The notes beneath the pieces are model-generated. The model did not search any database and had not been told where the DNA came from. It saw nothing but the letters and a program-made list of their open reading frames with translations. A stretch of DNA of 64,000 bases from Flavobacteriales bacterium. Its GTDB lineage: Bacteria > Bacteroidota > Bacteroidia > Flavobacteriales > UA16. The position numbers and the translations under genes were made by a program. This document shows, piece by piece, positions 1 to 7,781 of the stretch. Position 1 is the first letter of the stretch; each line of letters begins with the position of its first letter. Location: assembly GCA_028141885.1 (NCBI GenBank), contig JAOIQU010000003.1, positions 1-64,000 of the forward strand, written 5' to 3'.

Positions 1-308
1 GACAATGTCGTTGTCCATGGTTGATTCACAAAATTCGTGCGCGTTTGTGGAAAGCAATTTGTTGAATCAAAGGAGTTCAAAGGGGTTTTGCACATGTTGT
101 GGGAAGTCAAAGACGTGGAGAAAATCACCAGGCTAGTGTCGTGCACAAACCCCACAATTCTTGGTTATAACACGTTCGAAAGAGGTGGCTTAGAAATTTG
201 GAGGTTTATGACCAGAGCTGGCTTAGGACAAGTCGCACCAACTTCCAAAAGAAGTTCTTCTCCGATGCGAACAGGTTCATGAACGACGGATGTGGGTATT
301 TTCGTGCC
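1..308. other. Gene-free upstream region
   Basis: No convincing gene lies here. The only forward frame (37-282, 81 codons) has no recognisable protein signature and is probably chance. The stretch looks more AT-rich than the rest of the window and ends in a -7 promoter box just before rpiB. A short inverted repeat (GACAA/TTGTC) sits at 1-15 and could be the tail of something further upstream. One DnaA-box-like 9-mer around 24-32 was not considered sufficient to call an origin. Confidence 0.5.
297..304 (+). promoter_or_regulatory. -7 promoter box of rpiB
   Basis: TATTTTCG fits the Bacteroidota -7 consensus TAnnTTTG with one change. It ends 4 nt before the ATG at 309, the same spacing seen at many other genes here, so it supports 309 as the start rather than the upstream in-frame ATG at 198. 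Confidence 0.55.
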
Positions 309-2306
309 ATGATTGTGAGCATCGGTTGTGACCACGCTGGGCCTGCGTTGAAAGCCCGAATTTCAGAACATTTGAGTGCACAAGGGCACGACATCCTCAA
401 TCGTGGAACCGACGCTGAGGACAGTGTCGATTACCCCGATCACGCTCACGTGGTGGCGACTGACGTCGAGGATGGCAAAGCGTCACTGGGCATCTTGATT
501 TGCGGATCGGCCAATGGCGTGGCGATGACGGCAAACAAGCACGCTGGTGTTCGTGCAGCCATTGCATGGACTCCGGAAATTGCCGCCTTGGGCAGACAGC
601 ACAACAACGCCAACGTGCTTTGCATTCCCGCGCGCTTCGTGTCAGAAGAAGTGGCATTGTCCATGGTGGATGCGTTTTTTGAAGCGTCATTTGAGGGAGG
701 TCGACATGAGCGTCGCGTGGGCAAAATTGCGTGCGCCATGCTTGCAGCGCTCTTGGGCATGTCTTCCATGATCGCCCAAGTATCGTTGACTCCTGAGTTG
801 GAAGAAGTTCAGCTGGATGCGGACCAAATGCGCATGCATCTGGATATTTTAGCCAGCGATGGTTTCGAAGGGAGAGAAACGGGTGAGGCGGGCCAAAAAA
901 AGGCTGCTGCCTACCTCGAAGCGTATTATTCCTCATTGGGATTTGAGCCGTGCAACGAGGGTTCATTTTTTCAAATGGTGCCGCTGATGAACGCCCAAAT
1001 CTCAGGAGGGACACTTACCGTGGCGAAGGAAATGTTGACGCTTGCGGAAAATTTCTTGTTGTACCCTGGTTTGGACGTCACCACATTGACCAACGAAGCA
1101 CTCACATTCGTCGGCCACGGCATTGATGCCAAAGCTTGGAACGACTACAAGAAGTTCAAAGGCGAAGGAGTGGTGATGTTTCTGGATGGAGAACCCACAA
1201 AGGATGGTGCTTCGCTGTTAACCAAAGATGGTTCTGCCAGCCGTTGGGCGAAGGCGTTGAATGACAAGAGGGAAATCGCCCAAGCCAAAGGAGCGAAAGC
1301 GGTGATTGTGGTGATGGAAGATTCGGATTTTGACATGCGATCGAGTCGAATGAAGGGTTGGATGCTCAGAAAATCGACGTCCATTGACAGAGACAAACAA
1401 GGCGAAGGCACCAATCTGCCCACGTTGTTTGTGTCTCAATCGACGGCCGATAGGTGGTTGAGTGGCAGCAAGGTCAAGTCTGTACAAGAGCACCTCGCGC
1501 GCATCCAAAAAGGCAAGCCCGCCAAAGCGACAAAGCTGGGAACGACGTTTTCAATGGCCATTGATCAAACGCGACAAGCTTTCGAAGCCGAGAATGTGTT
1601 GGCCTACATGGAAGGTTCTGACCCTGAGTTGAAAGACGAAGTGTTGGTCATCACGAGCCACTACGACCACGTCGGCATCATCGATGGTGAAGTGCACAAT
1701 GGCGCGGACGATGACGGTTCAGGAACCGTAACCGTCATGGAACTGGCTCGACAATTCACCATGCTGAACAACCAAGGCAAAGGACCACGCCGAAGCGTGT
1801 TGTTCATGAATGTCGTGGGTGAGGAAAAGGGCCTTTTGGGTAGCGAGTACTACGCAGATCACCCCGTGTTTCCGTTGGAACAAACCGTGACCAACCTGAA
1901 CATTGACATGATTGGCCGAACCGATGAAGCCCACGAGGACGATCCACGTTACGTGTATTTGATTGGTTCAGACAAACTGAGTTCAGAGCTTCACGAAGTC
2001 AGTGAATTTGCAAACGACACTTACACCGACCTCGCCTTGGACTACACGTTCAACGCACCAGACGACCCCAATCGTTTTTACTACCGCAGCGACCATTACA
2101 ATTTTGCCAAGAACAACATTCCTGTGATTTTCTACTTCACCGGAGTGCATGAGGACTACCACAAACCAGGGGACGACTCACACAAAATCATGTTTTCCAA
2201 AACTGCGGAAATTGGAAAATTGGTCTTCCACACAGCATGGCATGTGGCCAACATGGACAAACGCCCTGTGGTCGACCAGATCAACGACTTTTCGAACGAC
2301 CGCTGA
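309..2306 (+). CDS. rpiB: Ribose-5-phosphate isomerase B fused in frame to an M28 aminopeptidase
   Basis: One open frame of 665 codons. Residues 1 to about 143 are a complete RpiB (N-terminal CDHAG; GSANGVAMTANK near 70-80; the typical end FEGGRHERRVGKI), which interconverts ribulose-5-P and ribose-5-P in the cytoplasm. Without a stop the frame continues into a signal-peptide-like stretch (GKIACAMLAALLGMSSMIAQ, about 138-157). A zinc aminopeptidase follows, with a PA-like insert and the M28 metal motifs SHYDH, GADDDGSG, GEEKGLLGS, NIDMIGR and a late YRSDHYNF. The M28 part needs export and RpiB does not, so the peptidase may also start separately at GTG 717, which gives a clean signal peptide. 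The 3' end overlaps the convergent lipoprotein gene by 26 bp. Both halves are secure; whether they form one polypeptide is not. Confidence 0.85.
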   Translation: MIVSIGCDHAGPALKARISEHLSAQGHDILNRGTDAEDSVDYPDHAHVVATDVEDGKASLGILICGSANGVAMTANKHAGVRAAIAWTPEIAALGRQHNNANVLCIPARFVSEEVALSMVDAFFEASFEGGRHERRVGKIACAMLAALLGMSSMIAQVSLTPELEEVQLDADQMRMHLDILASDGFEGRETGEAGQKKAAAYLEAYYSSLGFEPCNEGSFFQMVPLMNAQISGGTLTVAKEMLTLAENFLLYPGLDVTTLTNEALTFVGHGIDAKAWNDYKKFKGEGVVMFLDGEPTKDGASLLTKDGSASRWAKALNDKREIAQAKGAKAVIVVMEDSDFDMRSSRMKGWMLRKSTSIDRDKQGEGTNLPTLFVSQSTADRWLSGSKVKSVQEHLARIQKGKPAKATKLGTTFSMAIDQTRQAFEAENVLAYMEGSDPELKDEVLVITSHYDHVGIIDGEVHNGADDDGSGTVTVMELARQFTMLNNQGKGPRRSVLFMNVVGEEKGLLGSEYYADHPVFPLEQTVTNLNIDMIGRTDEAHEDDPRYVYLIGSDKLSSELHEVSEFANDTYTDLALDYTFNAPDDPNRFYYRSDHYNFAKNNIPVIFYFTGVHEDYHKPGDDSHKIMFSKTAEIGKLVFHTAWHVANMDKRPVVDQINDFSNDR

Positions 2307-3474
2307 GTCGGTCAAGCTGAGCCTCAAAGAAAGCTCGCTCCTTTTCGTAACCTTTCCCGGTTGCCGGACCGTTGAACCCGGTGTGCACGACAGGCGCTCC
2401 ATCTGTTTCCCAAAACACGGTTGTTGGAAAGGAGTGCACTGTGTCCACAACGCCCAGCACTTCGGCGGCGATCCGCTTGCTCGCTTTGCCACCCAGAAGG
2501 ACATCCCAATCAAGTTCCAATTCGACCTTGAATTGAGCCAAACGAGGAAGGATGGAAGCGTCCGTGCTGCGCTCGAAAGCCAGGCTGACAAATTGAACAT
2601 CGGGGTGTCCTGGAGCGAGTTCAGCCAACAATCGTGCTTCATCCATGCAGTTGGGACACCACGTGCCCATGACATCAAGCACCAACCCCTTTTTTCCAAG
2701 GGCGCGCAGCCTGTCATTCGACCATTGGATCGTGTCGCCGTCTGAAGAGACCCCCAACACATTGAGCTCACCACCGTTGGCGGATTGTTGTGCGCTGTTC
2801 CAAGTAACGGCAGGTTGCTCAACCAACACCCCACTGAACGGTGTGCGGTAGTGGGTTCCAGACAAAAACGTGCCATTGACCAAAGAGTCGCCCTTCAATT
2901 CTGCGTCAAATCGAAACAAGTGAGCGCCGTCGAATGTGCTGAATGTCAACATTTTGTGTGACTTTTTTCCAGCGAGATAACGGTAGTCTCCCGTGGGCGT
3001 GGAGATGGTGGCCCAAACGGAATCCCCCTTGATTTGGGTCAACAACAAACCTTCAGAGGTCTCCCAAGTTTGATGGAGTTCTGGTTTATCGGCCACAAAA
3101 GATCCGTCTTTGAGTGGAGAAAGGCTGAGAGGAACCTTGTAATCTCCTGGACGGAGAGAATCGGTCCAAGCGCCGGCCCATTGCTTGTCATTCCATTCAC
3201 CGATCCAACTTCCACCAAAAACAGGGACAGCATACAACCCCTCCCCCACCCTGCGCAATGGGATGCGCTCATCGCCGTTGCGAATCACCCAGGTGTCTGA
3301 AGACCGTTCGACCAAGACCGTAGTGGGTGGTTCTGTGGCGAACGTGGCCTCATACAATGGAGGGTTCGCAGAATCTTCAGGGGCAGCACAACCCAAGAGG
3401 AAGAGCGCTGAGGTCCAGACACACCAAAGGCAGCCTCTTGCTGCCTTTGGTGGAAAAGTTTGGGCTTGAATCAT
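2281..3474 (-). CDS. TlpA-like thiol-disulfide oxidoreductase lipoprotein
   Basis: 397 residues. The N-terminus is a lipoprotein signal (lipobox LLGC near residue 25), so the protein should be anchored in the envelope facing the periplasm. The first ~200 residues resemble the DUF4369-like front part of Bacteroidota TlpA/ResA proteins. The C-terminal ~150 residues are a thioredoxin fold with the redox motif WCPNC (GTWCPNCMDE) and the cis-Pro region SFPTTVF. Expected role: reducing or exchanging disulfides of exported proteins. An in-frame ATG exists at 3702, but that stretch lies inside the aldehyde dehydrogenase gene and has no signal peptide. The ATG at 3474 starts the signal peptide and sits 4 nt from a -7 box. 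Confidence 0.85.
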   Translation of the reverse strand: MIQAQTFPPKAARGCLWCVWTSALFLLGCAAPEDSANPPLYEATFATEPPTTVLVERSSDTWVIRNGDERIPLRRVGEGLYAVPVFGGSWIGEWNDKQWAGAWTDSLRPGDYKVPLSLSPLKDGSFVADKPELHQTWETSEGLLLTQIKGDSVWATISTPTGDYRYLAGKKSHKMLTFSTFDGAHLFRFDAELKGDSLVNGTFLSGTHYRTPFSGVLVEQPAVTWNSAQQSANGGELNVLGVSSDGDTIQWSNDRLRALGKKGLVLDVMGTWCPNCMDEARLLAELAPGHPDVQFVSLAFERSTDASILPRLAQFKVELELDWDVLLGGKASKRIAAEVLGVVDTVHSFPTTVFWETDGAPVVHTGFNGPATGKGYEKERAFFEAQLDRLSGRSKSR

Positions 3475-3478
3475 ACCC

Positions 3479-3486
3479 AAAAGGTA
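3479..3486 (-). promoter_or_regulatory. -7 box of the TlpA-like gene
   Basis: On the minus strand TACCTTTT(G) ends 4 nt before the ATG at 3474. It lies in the 22-nt gap after the aldehyde dehydrogenase stop, so the lipoprotein can be transcribed separately. Confidence 0.45.
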
Positions 3487-3496
3487 CACCGCGACC

Positions 3497-5026
3497 TCAG
3501 AGGTCAAACTTGATGCCTTGGGCAAGCGGCAACTCGGTGCCGTAGTTGATGGTGTTGGTTTGGCGGCGCATGTAAGCTTTCCAGGCGTCGGACCCAGATT
3601 CGCGGCCACCACCAGTCTCTTTTTCTCCTCCGAAAGCGCCACCGATTTCAGCGCCTGAGGTGCCGATGTTGACGTTGGCAATGCCGCAATCGGAACCGGC
3701 ACACGAAAGGAACGCTTCGGCCTCGCGGACGTTGTTGGTCATGATTGCGGAAGACAACCCTTGCACCACGCCGTTTTGCATCGCAATGGCTTCGTCCAAG
3801 GTGTCGTATTTCATCAAGTACAGAATTGGAGCGAACGTCTCGTGTTGGACAATTTCCAAATCGTTGGTGACTTCAGCGATGGCAGGCTTGACGTAGCAGC
3901 CACTTTCGTAGCCTGCGCCCTCCAAACGGCCGCCTTCGACGAGCACGCTTCCCCCCTGATCTACAACCGCTTTCAAGGCTCGCTCGTATTGGGCAACAGC
4001 ATCGGTGTCGATGAGCGGTCCAACGTGGTTGTTTTCGTCCAATGGATCGCCGATGCGGATTTGCTTGTAGGCTTGGGTCAATTGGTCACGAACCTTGTCA
4101 TAGATGCTGCTGTGGATGATCAAGCGACGCGTGGACGTGCAGCGTTGGCCGCAGGTGCCGACGGCGCCAAACACAGTGGCGGGAATGACCATTTTGAGGT
4201 CGGCTTCTGGCGTGATGATGATGGCGTTGTTTCCGCCCAATTCCAACAAAGAACGTCCGAGACGAGCGGCCACGGCTTGGGCAACGATTTTGCCCATGCG
4301 AATGGAGCCAGTCGCAGATACGAGGGGCACGCGACGGTCGGCGGTCATCATTTCGCCCACGGTGTAATCGCCGTTCACGATGCAGCTCAGTCCTGCGGGC
4401 AAGTCATTGGCCTTGGCCACGTCATTCCAAATGTGTTGACAGGCGATTGAGCAAAGCGGTGCCTTTTCCGAGGGCTTCCAAACACACACATCACCAGCGA
4501 TCCATGCCAGCGCAGTATTCCAACACCAGACGGCCACAGGGAAGTTGAAGGCGCTGATGATGCCCACCACACCGAGCGGATGGTACTGCTCGTACATGCG
4601 GTGGTTGGGACGCTCGGAGTGCATGGTGAGGCCGTAAAGCTGGCGGCTCTGACCGACCGCGAAATCGCAGATGTCGATCATCTCTTGGACCTCGCCCAAA
4701 CCCTCTTGGTAGCTCTTGCCCATTTCGTAGGACACGAGTGCGCCGAGGCTTTCTTTTTTGGCCCGAAGGGCGTCGCCGTATTGGCGGACCACTTCACCAC
4801 GTTGTGGAGCAGTCCATTTTCTCCATTCGACAAAGGCGTCAGACGCAACCGTCATGACGCGCTCATAGTCGTCGGCCGTTGCGGTGCTGACCGATGCAAT
4901 TCGTTGCCCGTCAACAGGGGAGTGGCTGTCAATGGAAGCCCCAGACCCAAAGGCGTCTGCGCCAATCATGACGCCGGGGTTGTGATCTTGGATGCCGAGG
5001 TCGGCGAGGATGTGTTGAATGTTCAT
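3497..5026 (-). CDS. amaB: Aldehyde dehydrogenase, ALDH7 type (L-aminoadipate-semialdehyde / piperidine-6-carboxylate dehydrogenase)
   Basis: 509 residues, normal for the family. It shows the NAD-binding Rossmann part (SAFNFPVAVWCWNTALA; KPSEKAPL), the glutamate motif LLELGGNNAII and the catalytic cysteine in GTCGQRCTSTRR, all typical of ALDH7 (antiquitin). The expected reaction is NAD-dependent oxidation of alpha-aminoadipic semialdehyde (in equilibrium with piperidine-6-carboxylate) in lysine breakdown; aldehyde detoxification is an alternative. It follows mnmG by 19 nt but has its own -7 box there. No other lysine-degradation gene is in the window, so substrate assignment rests on family similarity. 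Confidence 0.85.
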   Translation of the reverse strand: MNIQHILADLGIQDHNPGVMIGADAFGSGASIDSHSPVDGQRIASVSTATADDYERVMTVASDAFVEWRKWTAPQRGEVVRQYGDALRAKKESLGALVSYEMGKSYQEGLGEVQEMIDICDFAVGQSRQLYGLTMHSERPNHRMYEQYHPLGVVGIISAFNFPVAVWCWNTALAWIAGDVCVWKPSEKAPLCSIACQHIWNDVAKANDLPAGLSCIVNGDYTVGEMMTADRRVPLVSATGSIRMGKIVAQAVAARLGRSLLELGGNNAIIITPEADLKMVIPATVFGAVGTCGQRCTSTRRLIIHSSIYDKVRDQLTQAYKQIRIGDPLDENNHVGPLIDTDAVAQYERALKAVVDQGGSVLVEGGRLEGAGYESGCYVKPAIAEVTNDLEIVQHETFAPILYLMKYDTLDEAIAMQNGVVQGLSSAIMTNNVREAEAFLSCAGSDCGIANVNIGTSGAEIGGAFGGEKETGGGRESGSDAWKAYMRRQTNTINYGTELPLAQGIKFDL

Positions 5027-5033
5027 GCGCCGG

Positions 5034-5041
5034 CAAAGGTA
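5034..5041 (-). promoter_or_regulatory. -7 box of amaB
   Basis: A perfect TACCTTTG on the minus strand, 7 nt before the ATG at 5026, located in the short gap after mnmG. Confidence 0.55.
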
Positions 5042-5045
5042 ATCG

Positions 5046-6908
5046 CTACCGGCCGAGGTAAATCATGAGGACACTCAAGTCTGAAGGGCTTACTCCAGAA
5101 ATCCTGGAAGCTTCGCCCAAGGTGCGAGGGCGTCTGTCGGTGAGTTTTTGGCGTCCTTCGTAGCTCAAGGAGGTGAGGCGTTCGAAGTCTAGGTCCGCGG
5201 GAATGACGAGGTGATCGAGTTTGCCGAGGCGGTCCGCCATGTCTTGCTCTTTGGCGATGTACCCTTCGTATTTGACTTGAATCTCAACTTGCTCCAGAAC
5301 ATGTTCTGGGTGGGGGTGAACGAGTTCTTGAACAGAGGAAATGCCTTGTTGCATGGCTTCCAACGTCACGTGAGGTCTCGTGAGGATGTCTTGGGCGCGC
5401 ATCGCGTGCTTCAATGGGGAGGAGTTGACATGGTCGAGCACGGGCAGGGCTTCTTCTGGGGTCACGCTGAGCTTCTTGAGGCCCTGTCGAAGCTGTTTGA
5501 CACCGTCGAGTTTGTGTTCCAACTCTTTGAGCCGTTCGTCGCTTGCCAGGCCCAATTCGTGCGCAAGGGGTGTGAGTCGTTCATCAGCGTTGTCTTGACG
5601 CAACAGGATGCGGTATTCTGCGCGAGACGTGAACATGCGATACGGTTCTTCCGTGCCCTTGGTGACGAGGTCATCGATCAGGACGCCGATGTACGCCTGG
5701 CTCCGGCTGAACGTGATGGGCTCTTTGTTCCACGTGGAACGGGCGGCATTGATGCCGGCCATGAGCCCCTGGCACGCTGCCTCTTCATAACCGGTGGTTC
5801 CGTTGATTTGGCCGGCAAAGTAGAGCCCGTCAACCAATCGCGTTTCCAAGCTGTGTTGGAGTTGGGTGGGGGGAAAGTAGTCGTATTCGACGGCATAGCC
5901 AGGACGAAACATTTTGGCAGACTCGAACCCTGGAATGGACCGCATGGCGCGTAGCTGGACGTCCTCAGGAAGGCTGGTGCTGAACCCGTTCACGTAAATC
6001 TCGCAGGTGTTCCAACCTTCTGGCTCCACAAAGACTTGGTGGCGGTCCTTGTCGGCGAAGCGATCGATTTTGTCCTCGATGCTGGGGCAGTAACGGGGCC
6101 CCAATCCGCGGATGCGACCGTTGAACATGGGTGACCGGTCAAAACCTTCTCGCAGCAGGTCGTGAACCTCAGGAGAGGTGTATGTGATGTGGCAAGGCAC
6201 CTGCTTGGTGATGGGGTGGTGGGGGAGGTAGCTGAACCTTCCAGGATTGACGTCTCCAGGCTGCTCCGTCATCTTGGAGTAATTGAGGGACCGACCGTCG
6301 ACCCGTGGCGGGGTTCCCGTCTTCATGCGCCCGCTCTCGAATCCCAATTCGACGAGTTGCTCGGTGATGCCTTGTGAGGCCCGTTCACCAGCTCGTCCGC
6401 CGCCAAATTGCTTCTCACCAATGTGCATCAGGCCATTCAGGAAGGTGCCGTTGGTGAGCACGACCGCCTTCGCGCGGACAGTCATGCCGAGGCCCGTTTT
6501 GACGCCAACACAGCGGCCATTTTCGGTAAGGATGCCTACGACGCTGTCTTGCCAAAAGTCGAGATTGGGTGTGGCCTCCAGCATTTCCCGCCAGGTTTGG
6601 GCAAAAAGGTTGCGATCGTTTTGCGTACGAGGGCTCCACATCGCCGGGCCTTTAGACTTGTTCAGCATCCGGAACTGGATGGCACTGCGGTCTGAAACCA
6701 AGCCGGAATAACCACCCATGGCGTCGACTTCTCGCACGATTTGGCCTTTGGCGATGCCGCCCATCGCAGGGTTGCAGGACATCTGTCCGATCACCCCCAT
6801 GTTCATGGTAACAAGGAGCGTTGAGGCGCCCAAATTGGCGGCAGCGGCGGCGGCTTCGTTCCCGGCGTGACCCGCCCCGACCACGATGACATCGTACGTC
6901 TGAATCAT
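5046..6908 (-). CDS. mnmG: tRNA uridine-5-carboxymethylaminomethyl(34) synthesis enzyme MnmG
   Basis: 620 residues, full length. The N-terminus has the FAD dinucleotide-binding motif ([14 protein letters not shown]), followed by the family signatures [23 protein letters not shown] and [18 protein letters not shown]; the C-terminal helical domain is complete. With MnmE it installs the cmnm5 group on U34 of certain tRNAs, using FAD, NADH and methylenetetrahydrofolate, in the cytoplasm. It lies 26 nt downstream of ybeY, as in other Bacteroidota, and has a possible internal promoter (6914-6921). Confidence 0.97.
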   Translation of the reverse strand: MIQTYDVIVVGAGHAGNEAAAAAANLGASTLLVTMNMGVIGQMSCNPAMGGIAKGQIVREVDAMGGYSGLVSDRSAIQFRMLNKSKGPAMWSPRTQNDRNLFAQTWREMLEATPNLDFWQDSVVGILTENGRCVGVKTGLGMTVRAKAVVLTNGTFLNGLMHIGEKQFGGGRAGERASQGITEQLVELGFESGRMKTGTPPRVDGRSLNYSKMTEQPGDVNPGRFSYLPHHPITKQVPCHITYTSPEVHDLLREGFDRSPMFNGRIRGLGPRYCPSIEDKIDRFADKDRHQVFVEPEGWNTCEIYVNGFSTSLPEDVQLRAMRSIPGFESAKMFRPGYAVEYDYFPPTQLQHSLETRLVDGLYFAGQINGTTGYEEAACQGLMAGINAARSTWNKEPITFSRSQAYIGVLIDDLVTKGTEEPYRMFTSRAEYRILLRQDNADERLTPLAHELGLASDERLKELEHKLDGVKQLRQGLKKLSVTPEEALPVLDHVNSSPLKHAMRAQDILTRPHVTLEAMQQGISSVQELVHPHPEHVLEQVEIQVKYEGYIAKEQDMADRLGKLDHLVIPADLDFERLTSLSYEGRQKLTDRRPRTLGEASRISGVSPSDLSVLMIYLGR

Positions 6909-6913
6909 GGAGA

Positions 6914-6921
6914 CAAAGGTC
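6914..6921 (-). promoter_or_regulatory. -7 box of mnmG
   Basis: GACCTTTG on the minus strand, 5 nt before the ATG at 6908. The same G-variant precedes hemW and the isomerase at 52874 with a 4-nt spacer. Confidence 0.4.
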
Positions 6922-6934
6922 GGTTGGAATCCGT

Positions 6935-7363
6935 TCAGCGCGGTTGTTCCACGTGGAACATGCCCAGGGCGTGGTCTTCGGCGTCGCGCATGGCCCTGGC
7001 GTCTTCAGGGGCTTTGTCTTTGAATCCGGCGAGGTGAAGCAGGCCGTGGACCATGACTCTGCGCAACTCAACCACAGGATCAACGCGTTGATTTTCAGCG
7101 TTTTCGAACACCCTTGGGAAGGAAATCAACAAGTCACCGGACAGCGTTTGGCCTTCGCTGTGGTCAAACGTGATGATGTCTGTGTAGGTGTCGTGGTCGA
7201 GGTACTTGCGGTTGTACTCGAGCAACCCTTCGTCGGAAAAGGACACAATGCTCAAGTCCCCGAGGTTGAATCCGTGGTGGATTGCTACGTTGCGCAACCA
7301 GGTCTTGACTGCGCGGCGATGGGGCACAGCGCAGGGGGTGTCGCCATCCACGAACACGACCAT
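6935..7363 (-). CDS. ybeY: Endoribonuclease YbeY (rRNA maturation)
   Basis: 142 residues. The UPF0054 signature [12 protein letters not shown] is present near the C-terminus, preceded by [11 protein letters not shown]. YbeY acts in the cytoplasm on 16S rRNA 3'-end maturation and ribosome quality control. The first two zinc-binding histidines (H-x3-H) are clear. The third, which follows GYD in E. coli, is replaced by D/K here; I recall this as usual in Bacteroidota. The gene lies 4 nt after the ATPase gene and 26 nt before mnmG in a conserved operon. Confidence 0.93.
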   Translation of the reverse strand: MVVFVDGDTPCAVPHRRAVKTWLRNVAIHHGFNLGDLSIVSFSDEGLLEYNRKYLDHDTYTDIITFDHSEGQTLSGDLLISFPRVFENAENQRVDPVVELRRVMVHGLLHLAGFKDKAPEDARAMRDAEDHALGMFHVEQPR

Positions 7364-7367
7364 GGGC

Positions 7368-7781
7368 TCAGGCGAGGACGTTGTGAAAGGTCAATTCGAC
7401 GATCCGACCGTCTTCTTCGAAGGCACACTCGTCGGCCAAGTGCCTCATGAGGAACACACCTCGGCCATGCGGCTTTTCGATGTTCTCTGGAGCAGTGGGG
7501 TCGGGGAGGTTGTCAAAGTCGAACCCAGGACCTTCGTCTGAAATGCGGAACACAAGGTTCTTCTCATCCACAGCACAAACCACCGTGACCGACTTGTCGG
7601 GGTCGAGTTTGTTGCCGTGCACGATTGCGTTGTTGACGCCCTCTGTCATGGCAATGAGGACATTGCCATAGTGTTCTGGGATGATGCTGTGCTGCTCACT
7701 GAGCTGGTCAATGAGGCGTTCCACGACGGCAATGTTCTCTGGCTTGGAATCGAATCGCAATTCTGGCAACGTATTCGTCAT
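7368..7781 (-). CDS. Anti-sigma-factor-type ATP-binding protein (HATPase, RsbW-like)
   Basis: 137 residues forming a single GHKL ATPase domain without membrane or histidine-phosphorylation segments. The N box (TEGVNNAIVHGN), G1 (SDEGPGFD) and G2 (HGRGVFLMRHLAD) are all visible. Such stand-alone domains are usually serine kinases that control anti-sigma-antagonist proteins. The start codon overlaps the stop of the DUF4175 gene (ATGA, 4 nt), so the two are translationally coupled. The target is unknown; the fixed linkage to ybeY and mnmG is typical of the phylum. Confidence 0.85.
   Translation of the reverse strand: MTNTLPELRFDSKPENIAVVERLIDQLSEQHSIIPEHYGNVLIAMTEGVNNAIVHGNKLDPDKSVTVVCAVDEKNLVFRISDEGPGFDFDNLPDPTAPENIEKPHGRGVFLMRHLADECAFEEDGRIVELTFHNVLA

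Noticed and set aside
20..70. Possible DnaA boxes / origin
   Set aside because: Only one 9-mer close to the consensus, no cluster, and no dnaA or other origin-linked gene nearby.
37..282. 81-codon forward frame at the window start
   Set aside because: No recognisable protein features, and no promoter box or family start in front; it probably is chance in an AT-richer gap.
397..1014. 205-codon frame antisense to rpiB-M28
   Set aside because: Shadow of a clear RpiB and M28 coding sequence.
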